The translations under genes and the position numbers were made by a program. 64,000 nucleotides of DNA, taken from positions 13,288 through 77,287 of the forward strand of contig JBBSLP010000020.1 of NCBI GenBank assembly GCA_038255145.1, in the 5' to 3' direction. Below, in pieces: positions 1 through 8,719 of the stretch (positions are counted from its first letter, which is position 1; the number at the start of each line of letters is the position of its first letter). This DNA comes from WHTX01 sp038255145 (GTDB lineage Bacteria; Actinomycetota; Acidimicrobiia; Acidimicrobiales; CAIXPF01). The notes under the pieces are model-generated. The model was not told the DNA's origin and did not search any database. It worked only from the letters and a program-made list of their open reading frames with translations.

Positions 1-106
1 ACGACGCGACGCGGAACGGGCCCGCCCCCCGGTGGGGAGGACGGACCCGTTCAGTCGGTCGTGGCAGGTTCCTGCCGATCGGCCGCAGGGCGGCCGGGGC
101 GCTGGC

Positions 107-1213
107 TCAGAGGCCGATGCGCTGGGCCAGGAGCTCGCGGTGGTAGGTGGGGTCGCCGAACAGCAGCTCGGAGGATTTGGCCCGCTTGAAGTACAGGTGG
201 GCGGGGTGCTCCCAGGTGAAGCCGATGCCACCGTGGATCTGGATGTTCTCGGCCGCGGCGTGGAAGTAGGCCTCGGAGCAGTACGCCTTGGCCAGGGAGG
301 CCACGGCGGGCAGCTCGTCGTTCAGCTCGGCGGCGCACCAGCCGGCGTAGTAGGCGGCGGACTTGGCCGACTCGACCTCGAGCAGCATGTCGGCGCACTT
401 GTGCTTGATGGCCTGGAACGAACCGATGGGCCGGCCGAACTGGACGCGGACCTTGGCGTACTCGACCGACATGTCGAGGCACTTCTGGGCGCCCCCGACC
501 TGCTCGGCGGCCAGGCCCACGGCGGCCAGGTCGAGGATGGTCGACCAGCTGTCCCAGCCGAAGCCGTCCTTGCCGATCTCGGTGGCCTCGACGCCGGCGA
601 ACTCGAGCTTGGCCTGCTTGCGGGTCTGGTCCATGGTGGACAGCGCCGTGCGGGTCAGGCCCGCGGCGTCACCCTGGACGGCGTACAGGCCGAGCCCGCC
701 GCCGGCCTTCTTGGCCAGGACGAGGACGAGGTCGGCGGTGTGGCCGTCGAGCACGAAGGACTTGGTGCCGGTGAGCTTGCCGCCGTCGGCGACCAGCTCG
801 ACACCGGACTCGTCCCAGCGGCCGTTGTCCTCGGTGAAGGCCACGGTGGCCTTGGTGGCGCCCGAGGCGATGCCGGGCAGGTAGGACTTCTTGGCATCGT
901 CCGATGCGCCCACCAGCAGGGTGTTGGCGGCGAGCACGACGGTGGAGAAGAACGGAGCCGTGAGCAGCGCCCGGCCCATCTCCTCGAGCACGACGACGAG
1001 CTCGACGTAGCTGTAGCCCGAGCCGCCGAACTCCTCGGGGATGATCAGGCCCTGCAGGCCCAGCTGATCGCCCATCTGGGACCAGACGGCGGGGTCGTAG
1101 CCCTCGGTGGTGTCCATGAGTCGCCGGACCTCGGTCTCGGGCGACTTGGTGTCGAGGAACTGACGAACGACCTTGCGGAGCTCTTCCTGCTCCTCGGTGA
1201 AGGCGAAGTTCAT
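107..1213 (-). CDS. acyl-CoA dehydrogenase family protein (FadE-like)
   Basis: A 368-residue flavoprotein predicted to oxidise an acyl-CoA at the alpha-beta bond. The N-terminal helical domain starts with FTEEQEELR. The C-terminal domain has GRPIGSFQAIKHKCAD and IQIHGGIGFTWEHPAHLYFKRA, both typical of the family. Near the C-terminus, where many relatives carry a YEG motif, this one has LFGD. Subunits of heteromeric FadE enzymes often look like this, so a missing partner subunit is possible (inference). I chose the ATG at 1213 over a GTG at 1231 because TAGCGT (1221-1226, minus strand) ends 7 bases before it, suggesting a leaderless start. The substrate is not readable from sequence. Confidence 0.88.
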   Translation of the reverse strand: MNFAFTEEQEELRKVVRQFLDTKSPETEVRRLMDTTEGYDPAVWSQMGDQLGLQGLIIPEEFGGSGYSYVELVVVLEEMGRALLTAPFFSTVVLAANTLLVGASDDAKKSYLPGIASGATKATVAFTEDNGRWDESGVELVADGGKLTGTKSFVLDGHTADLVLVLAKKAGGGLGLYAVQGDAAGLTRTALSTMDQTRKQAKLEFAGVEATEIGKDGFGWDSWSTILDLAAVGLAAEQVGGAQKCLDMSVEYAKVRVQFGRPIGSFQAIKHKCADMLLEVESAKSAAYYAGWCAAELNDELPAVASLAKAYCSEAYFHAAAENIQIHGGIGFTWEHPAHLYFKRAKSSELLFGDPTYHRELLAQRIGL

Positions 1214-1284
1214 GCCGGCAACGCTAGGCACGGTCGACGAGGCCGTCGAATCCCCGTGTGTACACCGGTGCTACGGCGGCCCGG

Positions 1285-1290
1285 TACCGT
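1285..1290 (+). promoter_or_regulatory. -10-like hexamer of the toxin-antitoxin pair
   Basis: TACCGT lies 7 bases before the GTG at 1298. With TAGCGT for the opposite gene at 1221-1226, the 1214-1297 gap holds two back-to-back leaderless-type promoters. The pattern recurs across the window. Confidence 0.45.
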
Positions 1291-1297
1291 GGGCGAG

Positions 1298-1573
1298 GTG
1301 GAACGGATCGGGGTGCGTGAGCTGCGCAACAACGTGGCCGCCGTGGTGCGACGGGCGGCGGCGGGCGAGCGGGTGGTGATCACCGTGGACGGGGTGGCCA
1401 CGGCCCAACTGGGCCCGTTGGAGCCCATGGGCGGCCCCACCCTCGACGACCTCGCGGCCAGCGGGCTGGTGGCCCCTCCGCCGCGGCGGGGCCGGGTGGT
1501 GGCCGAGCCCCCCGCCGGCTCCATCCCCGTCGACGTGCGCATCGACCGCCTCCTCGACGAGTTGCGGGGCTGA
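1298..1573 (+). CDS. Phd/YefM-type antitoxin
   Basis: A 91-residue protein. The N-terminal half (VRELRNNVAAVVRRAAAGE, then VVITVDGVATAQLGPL) matches the Phd/YefM antitoxin fold, which binds its own promoter. The acidic and hydrophobic tail (VRIDRLLDELRG) is the likely toxin-neutralising segment. The gene sits 6 bp upstream of a PIN-domain toxin, the classical antitoxin-first order. The long open frame upstream in the same frame is a GC-rich shadow. GTG 1298 is preferred because the alternative GTG at 1289 overlaps the -10-like hexamer. Confidence 0.8.
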   Translation: MERIGVRELRNNVAAVVRRAAAGERVVITVDGVATAQLGPLEPMGGPTLDDLAASGLVAPPPRRGRVVAEPPAGSIPVDVRIDRLLDELRG

Positions 1574-1579
1574 GCGGCC

Positions 1580-1993
1580 GTGCCCCTGGCCCTCGACACC
1601 TCGGCCCTGCTGCGCCGCTACGTGCGGGCCCCGGGCCGCGACCTGGTGCTGGCGGCCATGGCCGAGGACGAGGACTGGTGCGCGTCGGCCGTGGCCCTGA
1701 CCGAGACCCTGGTCGTGCTCCACCGCCTGGCCCTGCGCCCCTCCGAGCAGGAGGGCCTGTGGCGGGCGGCCAGGGAGGACTTCGAGTCGTTCTGGGTCGT
1801 GCCCACGGACGCCCGCTGCCTGTCCCGGGCGGCGGAGATCGGCGCCACCTACGGCACCCGGATCGTCGACGCCCTCCACCTGGCTGCGGCGGACCGCCTG
1901 CCCGGCCCCGTGCGCTACTGCACCTTCGACCGCCACCAGATCCCCGCCGCCGCCGGCCTCGGCTTCGAGGTCCTCACCCCCCTCGACAGCTGA
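1580..1993 (+). CDS. PIN-domain ribonuclease toxin (VapC-like)
   Basis: A 137-residue PIN-domain protein. The acidic metal-binding set is visible: D6 in LALDTSALL, E42 in ALTETLVV, D in RIVDALHLAAADR, and D in YCTFDRHQIPAAA. Members of this family are Mg-dependent RNases held in check by the cognate antitoxin. The GTG start lies 6 bp after the antitoxin stop, so the pair is probably co-translated. All catalytic acidic positions are present, so the toxin appears active. The RNA target cannot be inferred. Confidence 0.85.
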   Translation: MPLALDTSALLRRYVRAPGRDLVLAAMAEDEDWCASAVALTETLVVLHRLALRPSEQEGLWRAAREDFESFWVVPTDARCLSRAAEIGATYGTRIVDALHLAAADRLPGPVRYCTFDRHQIPAAAGLGFEVLTPLDS

Positions 1994-2052
1994 GGCCGGG
2001 CCGCCCCGCCCGACGCGCCCGGCTGGCGGGGTGGTCGGTAGCGTCCAGCGCC

Positions 2053-3507
2053 ATGCACGGTCCCCTGCCCCTGCTGCCCGCCTTCCACCAGGCCCGGCTG
2101 GTGCGCGACGGCCAGACCACGGCCACCGAGCTGGTCGAGGCCCATCTGGCCCGCATCGAGCGCATCGACCCCGCCCTGCGGTCCATCTGCACGCTCGGCG
2201 CCGACGCCGCCCTGGCCGCGGCGGCTGCGGCCGACGCGCAGGCGGGACCCCGGGGGCCGCTGCACGGCGTGCCCATCACCATCAAGGATGCCTTCGACGT
2301 CGACGGGCTGCCCACCGCCTGTGGCACCACCGCCTTCGACGGTCGCACCGACACCTTCGAGGCCCCCTCGGTCACCCGGTTGCGGGCCGCGGGGGCCATC
2401 GTTTTGGGCAAGACCAACGTGCCCCCCTTCCTGGGCGACATCCAGACCACCAACGACCGGTTCGGCACCACGGTCAACCCCTACGACCCCACCCGGTCCG
2501 CCGGGGGCTCGTCGGGGGGCAGCGCCGCGGCGGTGGCCGCGGGCCTGTCCGCCCTCGACCTGGGCAGTGACCTGGCCGGCTCCATCCGCGTCCCCGCGGC
2601 GTGGTGCGGCATCTGGGGGCTGAAGCCCACCATCGGCCTGGTGCCCAAGCACGGCCACGTGCCCGGTCCTCCCGGGGGGCTGGGCGAGATCGACATCTCC
2701 GTGGCCGGCCCCCTGGCCCGCCACCCCGCCGATCTGGCCCTGACCCTGCGCATCACCGCGGGGCCGGCCGACCCCGACAGCCCGATGCGGGCCGAGCTGC
2801 GCCCGCCCCGGGCCCTGCGCCTGGCCGACTACCGCCTGGCCGTGTTGCTCGACGACCCCTTCTGCCCCGTCGACGACGAGGTGCTGGGCCCCCTGACCGA
2901 GCTGTGCGACCAGCTGGCATCCTTGGGGGTGCAGCTGGACCTCAAACCCCGGCTACCCGTGTCCCTGGAGCAGTCCCAGACCCTGTTCGAGCAGCTCTAC
3001 GCCTCGGAGATCGGGGTGGGCCTGGCCGAGGACGCCTGGGCCCTGTCTGCGGCGGAGGCCGCGACCACCCCCCGGGGTGACGACGAGGCCCGGCCGTTGC
3101 GCATCACCCGGGCCCACGCCCTCAGCCACCGGCGCTGGTTCCAGCTCGACGTCCAGCGGCTGCGCATGCGCGCTGCGTGGTCGCAGTTCTTCACCGGCTA
3201 CGACGCCGTGCTCACCCCGGTGATCGCCCGGGCCGCCATCGAGCACGACCACACCCCCGACCACCAGGACCGGCGCATGGTCGTCAACGGCCAGCCCCGC
3301 CACTACTGGGACCAGGCCGCCTGGGTGGGCTACGCCTCCCTACCCGGCCTGCCTGCGGTGTCGGCCCCCGTGCGCTGGACCGCCGACGGTCTCCCCGTGG
3401 GCCTGCAGGTCATCGGCCCCTTCGGCGACGACCTCACCGCCATCGACGTGGCGGCCAAGGTGTGCGATGCGGTCGGCGGTGGCTACCGGCCCCCACCCCT
3501 CGACTGA
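2053..3507 (+). CDS. amidase (amidase-signature family)
   Basis: A 484-residue amidase-signature hydrolase. The Ser-cisSer-Lys triad is recognisable: Lys in HGVPITIKDAFD, the Ser of the glycine-serine stretch SAGGSSGGSAAAVAAG, and Ser in LGSDLAGSIRVPA. The family hydrolyses carboxamides, and GatA belongs to it too. No gatB or gatC is nearby, so a catabolic amidase is more likely than the tRNA-dependent amidotransferase. ATG 2053 follows TAGCGT (2039-2044) by 8 bases. The last 12 codons lie inside a 51-bp sequence repeated just downstream. Confidence 0.88.
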   Translation: MHGPLPLLPAFHQARLVRDGQTTATELVEAHLARIERIDPALRSICTLGADAALAAAAAADAQAGPRGPLHGVPITIKDAFDVDGLPTACGTTAFDGRTDTFEAPSVTRLRAAGAIVLGKTNVPPFLGDIQTTNDRFGTTVNPYDPTRSAGGSSGGSAAAVAAGLSALDLGSDLAGSIRVPAAWCGIWGLKPTIGLVPKHGHVPGPPGGLGEIDISVAGPLARHPADLALTLRITAGPADPDSPMRAELRPPRALRLADYRLAVLLDDPFCPVDDEVLGPLTELCDQLASLGVQLDLKPRLPVSLEQSQTLFEQLYASEIGVGLAEDAWALSAAEAATTPRGDDEARPLRITRAHALSHRRWFQLDVQRLRMRAAWSQFFTGYDAVLTPVIARAAIEHDHTPDHQDRRMVVNGQPRHYWDQAAWVGYASLPGLPAVSAPVRWTADGLPVGLQVIGPFGDDLTAIDVAAKVCDAVGGGYRPPPLD

Positions 3508-3515
3508 CCGCCCCG
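3465..3515. repeat. 51-bp direct repeat, copy 1
   Basis: Identical to 3542-3592, offset 77 bp. It contains the amidase C-terminal codons (DAVGGGYRPPPLD and stop) plus the next bases. Confidence 0.9.
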
Positions 3516-3554
3516 CCGACCGCATCAGGCCCGAGCAACACCGATGCGGTCGGC
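3515..3554. terminator. hairpin between convergent genes
   Basis: A perfect 12-bp inverted repeat, GCCGACCGCATC (3515-3526) and GATGCGGTCGGC (3543-3554), with a 16-base loop. It sits between convergent 3' ends and could stop transcription both ways. There is no U-tract, as is common in high-GC actinobacteria. Confidence 0.5.
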
Positions 3555-3592
3555 GGTGGCTACCGGCCCCCACCCCTCGACTGACCGCCCCG
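3542..3592. repeat. 51-bp direct repeat, copy 2
   Basis: Second identical copy, outside the amidase. The stop codon and last codons of the opposite-strand gene at 3560-3922 lie in it, so a duplication of one gene's 3' end now supplies the C-terminus of the convergent neighbour. Confidence 0.9.
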
Positions 3593-3922
3593 ACGGAGCA
3601 CGGGGTCGGGGAAGTCGCGGTAGAGACCGAAGCGGACGTTGGTGACCTGGCGGTACACGGCGCTGTGGCGGGCCTCGGTCTCTCCGGCCCGGGTGGCTGC
3701 GGCCTGGAAGGCCAGGTCGAGCTGGCCCAGGTCGGCGGTGCGGATGTCGAGGTGGAACTCGCCCAACCCGTCGGGGCCCAGGCCCAGCTTGCGCCGCCAC
3801 AGCTCCCAACTGTCGATGCGGCCCTCGTCGCGCAGCCAGCCCAGCCACCCTGTCAGGGCGTCGTCGAAGTCGAGGGCGTCGGCCCCGGGCACGAGATCGA
3901 ACCAGATCACGTAGTGGTCCAC
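3560..3922 (-). CDS. small conserved protein, probably DUF6614 family
   Basis: A 120-residue protein (VDHYVIWFDLVPG..., then WRRKLGLGPDGLGEFHLDI, then LYRDFPDP). The LGLGP-x3-GEFH block and the LYRDFPDP end resemble the DUF6614 family as I remember it; no function is known. The last residues (LRRGGQSRGGGR) look unlike the family because they are encoded by the antisense strand of repeat copy 2. The original C-terminus was probably replaced when that repeat formed. GTG start at 3922. Confidence 0.6.
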   Translation of the reverse strand: MDHYVIWFDLVPGADALDFDDALTGWLGWLRDEGRIDSWELWRRKLGLGPDGLGEFHLDIRTADLGQLDLAFQAAATRAGETEARHSAVYRQVTNVRFGLYRDFPDPVLRRGGQSRGGGR

Positions 3923-3970
3923 GCCGGCAGTCTGGCCCCGGCAGCCACGGCGGCCAGCTAGCTTTTCGCC

Positions 3971-4597
3971 ATGGCCACCGGAGCACCCCGCTACCTGCAC
4001 TACGAGGACAGCCAGGCCCTCATCCACAAGGTCGTGGTGGGTCCCTACGCCAACAACGTCTACATCCTGCGCTGCAAGGCCACCGGCGAGGCCGTGCTCC
4101 TCGACGCGGCCAACGAGCACGACATGCTGCTCGAGCTGTGCCGGGAGCTGAAGGTGGGCAAGGTGTTCGAGACCCACGGCCACTGGGACCACATCCAGGC
4201 CGTGCCCGCCATACGCGAGGCCGGCTTCGAGGTGGGGATCACCAAGGAGGACGCCGGCATGCTGCCGTCCTACGACTTCCTCCTCGAGGACGAGTCCGTG
4301 CTCCAGGTGGGCCGCCTGCGCCTCCACACCATGCTCACCCCCGGCCACACCCCGGGTTCGATGTGCTTCCTGGTCGAGGGCTCGCCGGTGCTCTTCTCCG
4401 GCGACACCCTGTTCCCCGGGGGTCCGGGCAACACCAGCTTCGAGCACAGCGACTTCCCCACCATCATCCGCTCCCTCGAGGAGCGCATCTTCTCCCCCCT
4501 CGCCCGCCAGACCATCGTCATGCCCGGCCACGGTGTGGACACGACGGTGGGCAAGGAGCTTCCCCACCTGCAGGAATGGGTCGACCGGGGCTGGTGA
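3971..4597 (+). CDS. metallo-beta-lactamase-fold hydrolase
   Basis: A 208-residue MBL-fold hydrolase. Metal ligands are in HGHWDH, the His of TPGHTPGS, and the Asp of SGDTLFPGG; the late His is in MPGHGVDT. The layout resembles the glyoxalase II-like branch acting on thioesters, but the substrate is unknown. ATG 3971 is 6 bases after TAGCTT (3959-3964), so it is probably leaderless. The next gene begins 31 bp downstream on the same strand. Confidence 0.85.
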   Translation: MATGAPRYLHYEDSQALIHKVVVGPYANNVYILRCKATGEAVLLDAANEHDMLLELCRELKVGKVFETHGHWDHIQAVPAIREAGFEVGITKEDAGMLPSYDFLLEDESVLQVGRLRLHTMLTPGHTPGSMCFLVEGSPVLFSGDTLFPGGPGNTSFEHSDFPTIIRSLEERIFSPLARQTIVMPGHGVDTTVGKELPHLQEWVDRGW

Positions 4598-4628
4598 GCC
4601 CGCCTCCGTCGCCACCCCCTGACCGCTG

Positions 4629-5009
4629 ATGGCTCCCACCCCGCGCTCGCAACGCCCCCTCGACATGACCCCGGTTCGCACCGAGGACCTGCCCCTCACC
4701 CCACCGGCGGACCGCAACATCCCCGCCGAGGCGTGGACCGACGCCCCGCCCCAGCTGCTGCGCCTGGGCGACGAGATCGGCGAGCCCACCGTCCTCTACC
4801 TGCGCCAGATCGGCCCCTACCTGGTGTGGCGGGCCGGGGCCGGCACCAGCCGGGCCGTCACCCGGTGGATGGCCATCGACATCGGTGACCACGAGCGCCG
4901 CTTCACCTTCGCCCAGGACGCCGAGGGCCGGAGCCACGGCGTCGGCCCCTCGGGCGTCGGGCACGAGCGCTTCCGCACCTGGAAGGAAGACCTCCACTCC
5001 TCCGACTGA
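4629..5009 (+). CDS. hypothetical protein, 126 aa
   Basis: I do not recognise this protein. It is soluble, with no signal peptide or membrane segment. The middle (LYLRQIGPYLVWRAGAGTSRAVTRWMAIDIGDHERRFTF) has ordered beta-strand character, and the N-terminus is proline-rich. It follows the MBL hydrolase by 31 bp and precedes the luciferase-like oxidoreductase, so co-transcription is plausible. An in-frame ATG at codon 13 (DMTPVRTEDLP) is an alternative start. Confidence 0.6.
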   Translation: MAPTPRSQRPLDMTPVRTEDLPLTPPADRNIPAEAWTDAPPQLLRLGDEIGEPTVLYLRQIGPYLVWRAGAGTSRAVTRWMAIDIGDHERRFTFAQDAEGRSHGVGPSGVGHERFRTWKEDLHSSD

Positions 5010-5064
5010 CCCTGCTCCTGGTGGCCTAGCTTGCCCCTGGGGTGGGGCAGCAACCACGGGGGGC

Positions 5065-6090
5065 ATGGGGATGAAGGTCGGGGTCCTGCAGTTCTTCAGC
5101 TGGCCTGATCGCCGGGTACCGCTGCCCGTCGTCTACGAGCGGGCCCTCGAGCGGATCGAGGTCATGGACCGATCGGGCTACGACGCCGTGTGGCTGGCCG
5201 AGCACCACTTCTCGACCTACTCGGTGTGCCCGTCGGTCCACCTCATGGGCATGCAGGTGGCCGCCCGCACCACCAACCTGCGGGTGGGCATGGCCGTGAC
5301 CCTGGCCGCCTTCTACCACCCCCTACGCATCGCCGAGGAGGTGGCCCTGCTCGACGTGCTCTCCGGGGGCCGGGTGAACTGGGGAGCCGGTCGGGGCTTC
5401 GACCGCACCGAGTACCGCACCTTCGAGGTGGCCGACGACGAGAGCTACCCCCGCTTCCGCGAGCACGTCGAGATCGTCCTCGCCGCCTGGTGCAACGAGC
5501 GGCTGACCCACCACGGCCGCTTCTGGGACTTCGACGACGTCGAGGTGCTGCCCAAGCCCATCCAGGCCCCCCACCCGCCGACCTGGGTGGCGGCATCATC
5601 GCCCGAAGCGGTGGAGTGGTCGGCCAACCAGGGCCTGTCCATCCTCATGGACCCGCACTCGTCCCACGAGGAGATCGCCCGCAAGCGGGCCCTGTGGCAG
5701 ACCACGCTGGAGGCGACGGGAGCCAGCGCAGCCGGCCGGGACATCCCCATGGCCCGCCTGCTGGCCATCGCCCCCACCACGGCCGAGGCCGAGGCCGTGG
5801 CCCGCCGGGGGGCATCGTGGATGCTGGGCTCCTACGCCGGCGGTGACCGCAAGGGCGTGGGCCCCTCCGCCGACCTGACCACCAGCCGCAAGGGCCCCGA
5901 CGTCGACCCCGTGGAGCGCTACGTGGACGAGGTCATCATCTGGGGGACCCCGTCATCGGTGTGCGACCAGCTCGACGAGCTGGCCACCACCCTGCCCCTC
6001 GACTACCTGCTGGCCGCCCCCCTCAGCCAGCAGACCTTCGAGCTGCTCACCGACGAGGTCGTGCCCCGCATGGCTACCGTCGCCGCCTGA
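5065..6090 (+). CDS. LLM-class flavin-dependent oxidoreductase
   Basis: A 341-residue luciferase-like TIM-barrel enzyme that uses FMN or F420. Family landmarks are the N-terminal strand VGVLQFFSWPD, YDAVWLAEHHFSTYSVCPSVHLMG, and LDVLSGGRVNWGAGRGFDRTEY. The late part VDEVIIWGTPSSVCDQLDEL is also typical. It resembles bacterial luciferase alpha-like monooxygenases more than the F420-glucose-6-phosphate dehydrogenase group. ATG 5065 and ATG 5071 are both possible; a G-rich run precedes them. It converges on the next gene. Confidence 0.85.
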   Translation: MGMKVGVLQFFSWPDRRVPLPVVYERALERIEVMDRSGYDAVWLAEHHFSTYSVCPSVHLMGMQVAARTTNLRVGMAVTLAAFYHPLRIAEEVALLDVLSGGRVNWGAGRGFDRTEYRTFEVADDESYPRFREHVEIVLAAWCNERLTHHGRFWDFDDVEVLPKPIQAPHPPTWVAASSPEAVEWSANQGLSILMDPHSSHEEIARKRALWQTTLEATGASAAGRDIPMARLLAIAPTTAEAEAVARRGASWMLGSYAGGDRKGVGPSADLTTSRKGPDVDPVERYVDEVIIWGTPSSVCDQLDELATTLPLDYLLAAPLSQQTFELLTDEVVPRMATVAA

Positions 6091-6116
6091 CGGCGGGCAC
6101 CGGCACCGGGAGTGGC

Positions 6117-7838
6117 TCAGACCGGCTCGGGCACCACGGTCGCTGACGCCACGTTGGGCACCGACGCCGCACGGGCGTCGCCGCGCTCCGCCAAGGCCCG
6201 CAGCAACGGACCCAGCTCGCTGACCTCGACCTCGGCGGGAACTGTCGTGGCGCTGGCGGGGTCGAGCACGGCCAGGAAGCCCCGGGGGCTGTGCTCGCCG
6301 GTCCGCAGGAAGGGCAGGGGACCGACCCGACCGACGACGGGGTGCTCGAGGGCGTCGACGGCCCGGGCCCCCAGGGCCACCAGGTCGGCTGGAGGGCCGT
6401 CTGTGCCCAGGGGATCGTCGGCCCGGGGCCGCACGATGTCGGCGAACACGGGCAGTCCGTTGCGGGGGTCGCGGCACTGGCGCAACACGTCTTCGAGGCG
6501 GTCGAGCTCAACCCCGTAGCCGTCGAGGGGGACGATGCCGTGGGCCTCGCGCCCCTCGAGGTTCACCCGCAGGTGCAGGTCAGAGAAGGTGGGCAGAGCG
6601 AAGCTGCGCTGGTAGGGCCAGTAGCGCTGGTACAGGCTGGTACCCAGGTAGTCGATGGCACGACCCTCGCCCACGTCGATGGCGCCGTCGCCGTCGTGGG
6701 CGGCCTCGGCGGGGGCCACCGCCTCGATCCGGTACCAGGGCGTGACCTCACCACCCCGGTCCCGAAGCGGGCCGAGCAGACCGCCGGCCACCTTGGCGGC
6801 CCGGCGGGCCACGTCGGTGGCCCGGTCGACCACATCCGGGGCCTGGTGGGGGTCGGGGTGGCGATGGCCGACCAGGCCCCGGCCGATCAGGTCGAAGGCC
6901 TGCTGGGCGCCCTGGGGTTCGGCCCAGCCGCCGGTCTCGATGGGGTCGTGGCGGGGGTTGCGCTGGCGGGCCCAACCGAACTCGAGGCGGTGGAGCAGCT
7001 CGGGGACCAGGTTCAGACCCAGCAGGTCACCCTGGTTGGACTGCGAACCGTGCACGGCGAACACGGCCACGGTGGCCTGCGGTCCGGCCTCGTCCACCAG
7101 GGTGCCGATGGCCTCGTCGAGGCCCTGGTAGATGGCCTCGAGACGGGCGGCGGCCGCCGGGGCACCCGGGTGGCGGTGCAGCGGGTGCTCAGGGTCGATC
7201 CCGTGCCACAGGTGGTGACCGGCCGAGTGGGGCTCGGAGAACACGGTGATGGCCAGCTGCCAGCCGGGGCGGCTGCGCATCAGGCGCACCATGCCCTCGG
7301 CCCGACGGCGGGCCCCTTCGAGCATGGCCGCGGTCAGCGAGCACAGGTAGGGGTCGCTCCACCACCCGGGCTGGCTGTCGGCGTCGAAGGCGGGGTGGGG
7401 CCCGAGGGCGGCGTCGAGCTCGGCCAGGGCGCCCCTGGGCATGGCCGCCCGCGGGTACTGGGGCGAGTGGGCACCCCACGCCGTCACCTGGATGCCCGTG
7501 ACGGTGGACGAGAGGGTCGAGTGGGGCACGTCGAAGGCGATGACGTCGAGGTCGCCGCCGGCGTAGAAGGGCTCCGCGGCGTGGGCGCCCTGCTCGGTGG
7601 TGGCGTAGGTGGCCGGGTCGAAGCGCATCGTGCCCCAGTAGCCGTCACCGCCGGACGGCGCCGCGGTGACGAACGCGGTCCACGGCAGCTCGGCCCGGTA
7701 GGCCCAGGCCTGGGTCACCCGGGCCCGGGCGCCATGGCCCAGGATCCGGGCCAGGTGGGGCAGCCGGCCCTCACCCACCAGCCGCTCGATGAGGTCGAGG
7801 TCGGCTGCGTCCAAGCCGATGCACAGAACCTGGGACAT
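6117..7838 (-). CDS. alkaline phosphatase-superfamily phosphodiesterase
   Basis: A 573-residue type I phosphodiesterase/nucleotide pyrophosphatase-like protein. The N-terminus VLCIGLDAADLDLIERL is the usual metal-Asp strand. The nucleophile region is AYRAELPWTAFVTAAPSGG. Later histidines are in SEPHSAGHHLWHG and VFAVHGSQSNQG. No signal peptide is seen, so it is probably cytoplasmic. Neighbouring glycosyltransferases suggest a link to surface glycan metabolism (inference). TAGGCT (7847-7852, minus strand) precedes ATG 7838 by 8 bases. The C-terminal third is not a domain I recognise. Confidence 0.75.
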   Translation of the reverse strand: MSQVLCIGLDAADLDLIERLVGEGRLPHLARILGHGARARVTQAWAYRAELPWTAFVTAAPSGGDGYWGTMRFDPATYATTEQGAHAAEPFYAGGDLDVIAFDVPHSTLSSTVTGIQVTAWGAHSPQYPRAAMPRGALAELDAALGPHPAFDADSQPGWWSDPYLCSLTAAMLEGARRRAEGMVRLMRSRPGWQLAITVFSEPHSAGHHLWHGIDPEHPLHRHPGAPAAAARLEAIYQGLDEAIGTLVDEAGPQATVAVFAVHGSQSNQGDLLGLNLVPELLHRLEFGWARQRNPRHDPIETGGWAEPQGAQQAFDLIGRGLVGHRHPDPHQAPDVVDRATDVARRAAKVAGGLLGPLRDRGGEVTPWYRIEAVAPAEAAHDGDGAIDVGEGRAIDYLGTSLYQRYWPYQRSFALPTFSDLHLRVNLEGREAHGIVPLDGYGVELDRLEDVLRQCRDPRNGLPVFADIVRPRADDPLGTDGPPADLVALGARAVDALEHPVVGRVGPLPFLRTGEHSPRGFLAVLDPASATTVPAEVEVSELGPLLRALAERGDARAASVPNVASATVVPEPV

Positions 7839-7849
7839 GTCGGACAAGC

Positions 7850-8719
7850 CTACGGGCGGGTGGCCCGCAGCCACTCCACGGCACCCCCCAGCTCACGCCC
7901 GGTGGTGGTCAGGGCCCACAGCAGGTGGCGGGGACCGGGACCGACCCGTCGGGCGGCGGCTGCCGCCCAGCTGCTGACGTAACCGGGATCGCCCTGGCGC
8001 AACCGCTCGGCCCAGAAGGCACCCCGGGCGTGGTCGTTGTGACGTTCGAGACCTGCGGTGTGCTGCACGTCACGGCCATGGGCGTGGCGGACGACGGCCC
8101 CGGGCACGTGGGCCCCGACCACCCCCTCGGCCAGCAGGCGGGCCACGAGGTCCACGTCCTCGCAGCGGAACGGCGTGCCCGCACCCAGGCGGTCGTCGAA
8201 ACCCCCGACGTCGACCAGGGCGGTGCTCCGTACGGCGAAGTTGGCCCCCTGCACCTGGCCTGGGCGCACCGGCTGTGCGAGCCGCAGGAAGCGGAACGAG
8301 GTGGCCACCTGCAGGGCGGCCGGGGCCTCGCCCTCGTCCGCGGGCAGCACGCGGCCCGAGGCGAAGCCGATGGGCAGCTCGGCAAAAGCGGCCAGCAGCT
8401 GCTCCAGGCAGTCGTCGTCCACCAGGCAGTCGTCGTCGGTGAAGGCGAGCACGTCACCGCAGGCGGCACCGGCCCCGCGGTTGCGGGCCCGGCCCAGGCC
8501 GGCGACGGGCTCGACCACCGCCACCACCGGGTACGGCGCGGCGGCGGCGTGGCCGGCCACCACCTCGGGCGTGGCGTCAGTCGACCCGTTGTCGACGACC
8601 ACGAGCTCGAAGCCGGGGGGCCGGCGGGCGGCGTCGACGCTGGCCAGGAGCCGGGTCAGCCGCGGGGCACGGTCCCGGGTGCACACGATCAGGGACAGCG
8701 TCGGCTTCGGGGACGCCAC
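7850..8719 (-). CDS. glycosyltransferase family 2
   Basis: A 289-residue GT-A glycosyltransferase. The nucleotide-sugar binding start is LSLIVCTRDRAPRLTRLLASVDAA. ELVVVDNGSTDATPEV and the DxD-type motif in LAFTDDDCLVDDD follow. The acceptor part includes QGANFAVRSTALVDVGGFDDRLG and CEDVDLVARL. No transmembrane segments are evident. It is likely to transfer a sugar to a cell-surface glycan or lipid. It ends 11 bp before the phosphodiesterase start on the same strand and is divergent from a second GT2 gene. Confidence 0.85.
   Translation of the reverse strand: MASPKPTLSLIVCTRDRAPRLTRLLASVDAARRPPGFELVVVDNGSTDATPEVVAGHAAAAPYPVVAVVEPVAGLGRARNRGAGAACGDVLAFTDDDCLVDDDCLEQLLAAFAELPIGFASGRVLPADEGEAPAALQVATSFRFLRLAQPVRPGQVQGANFAVRSTALVDVGGFDDRLGAGTPFRCEDVDLVARLLAEGVVGAHVPGAVVRHAHGRDVQHTAGLERHNDHARGAFWAERLRQGDPGYVSSWAAAAARRVGPGPRHLLWALTTTGRELGGAVEWLRATRP

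Noticed and set aside
32..1297. Long plus-strand frame leading into the antitoxin
   Set aside because: Its N-terminal 420 codons mirror the acyl-CoA dehydrogenase on the other strand. Composition is Gly/Leu/Val-rich with no recognisable domain, so only the 3' 91 codons are a gene.
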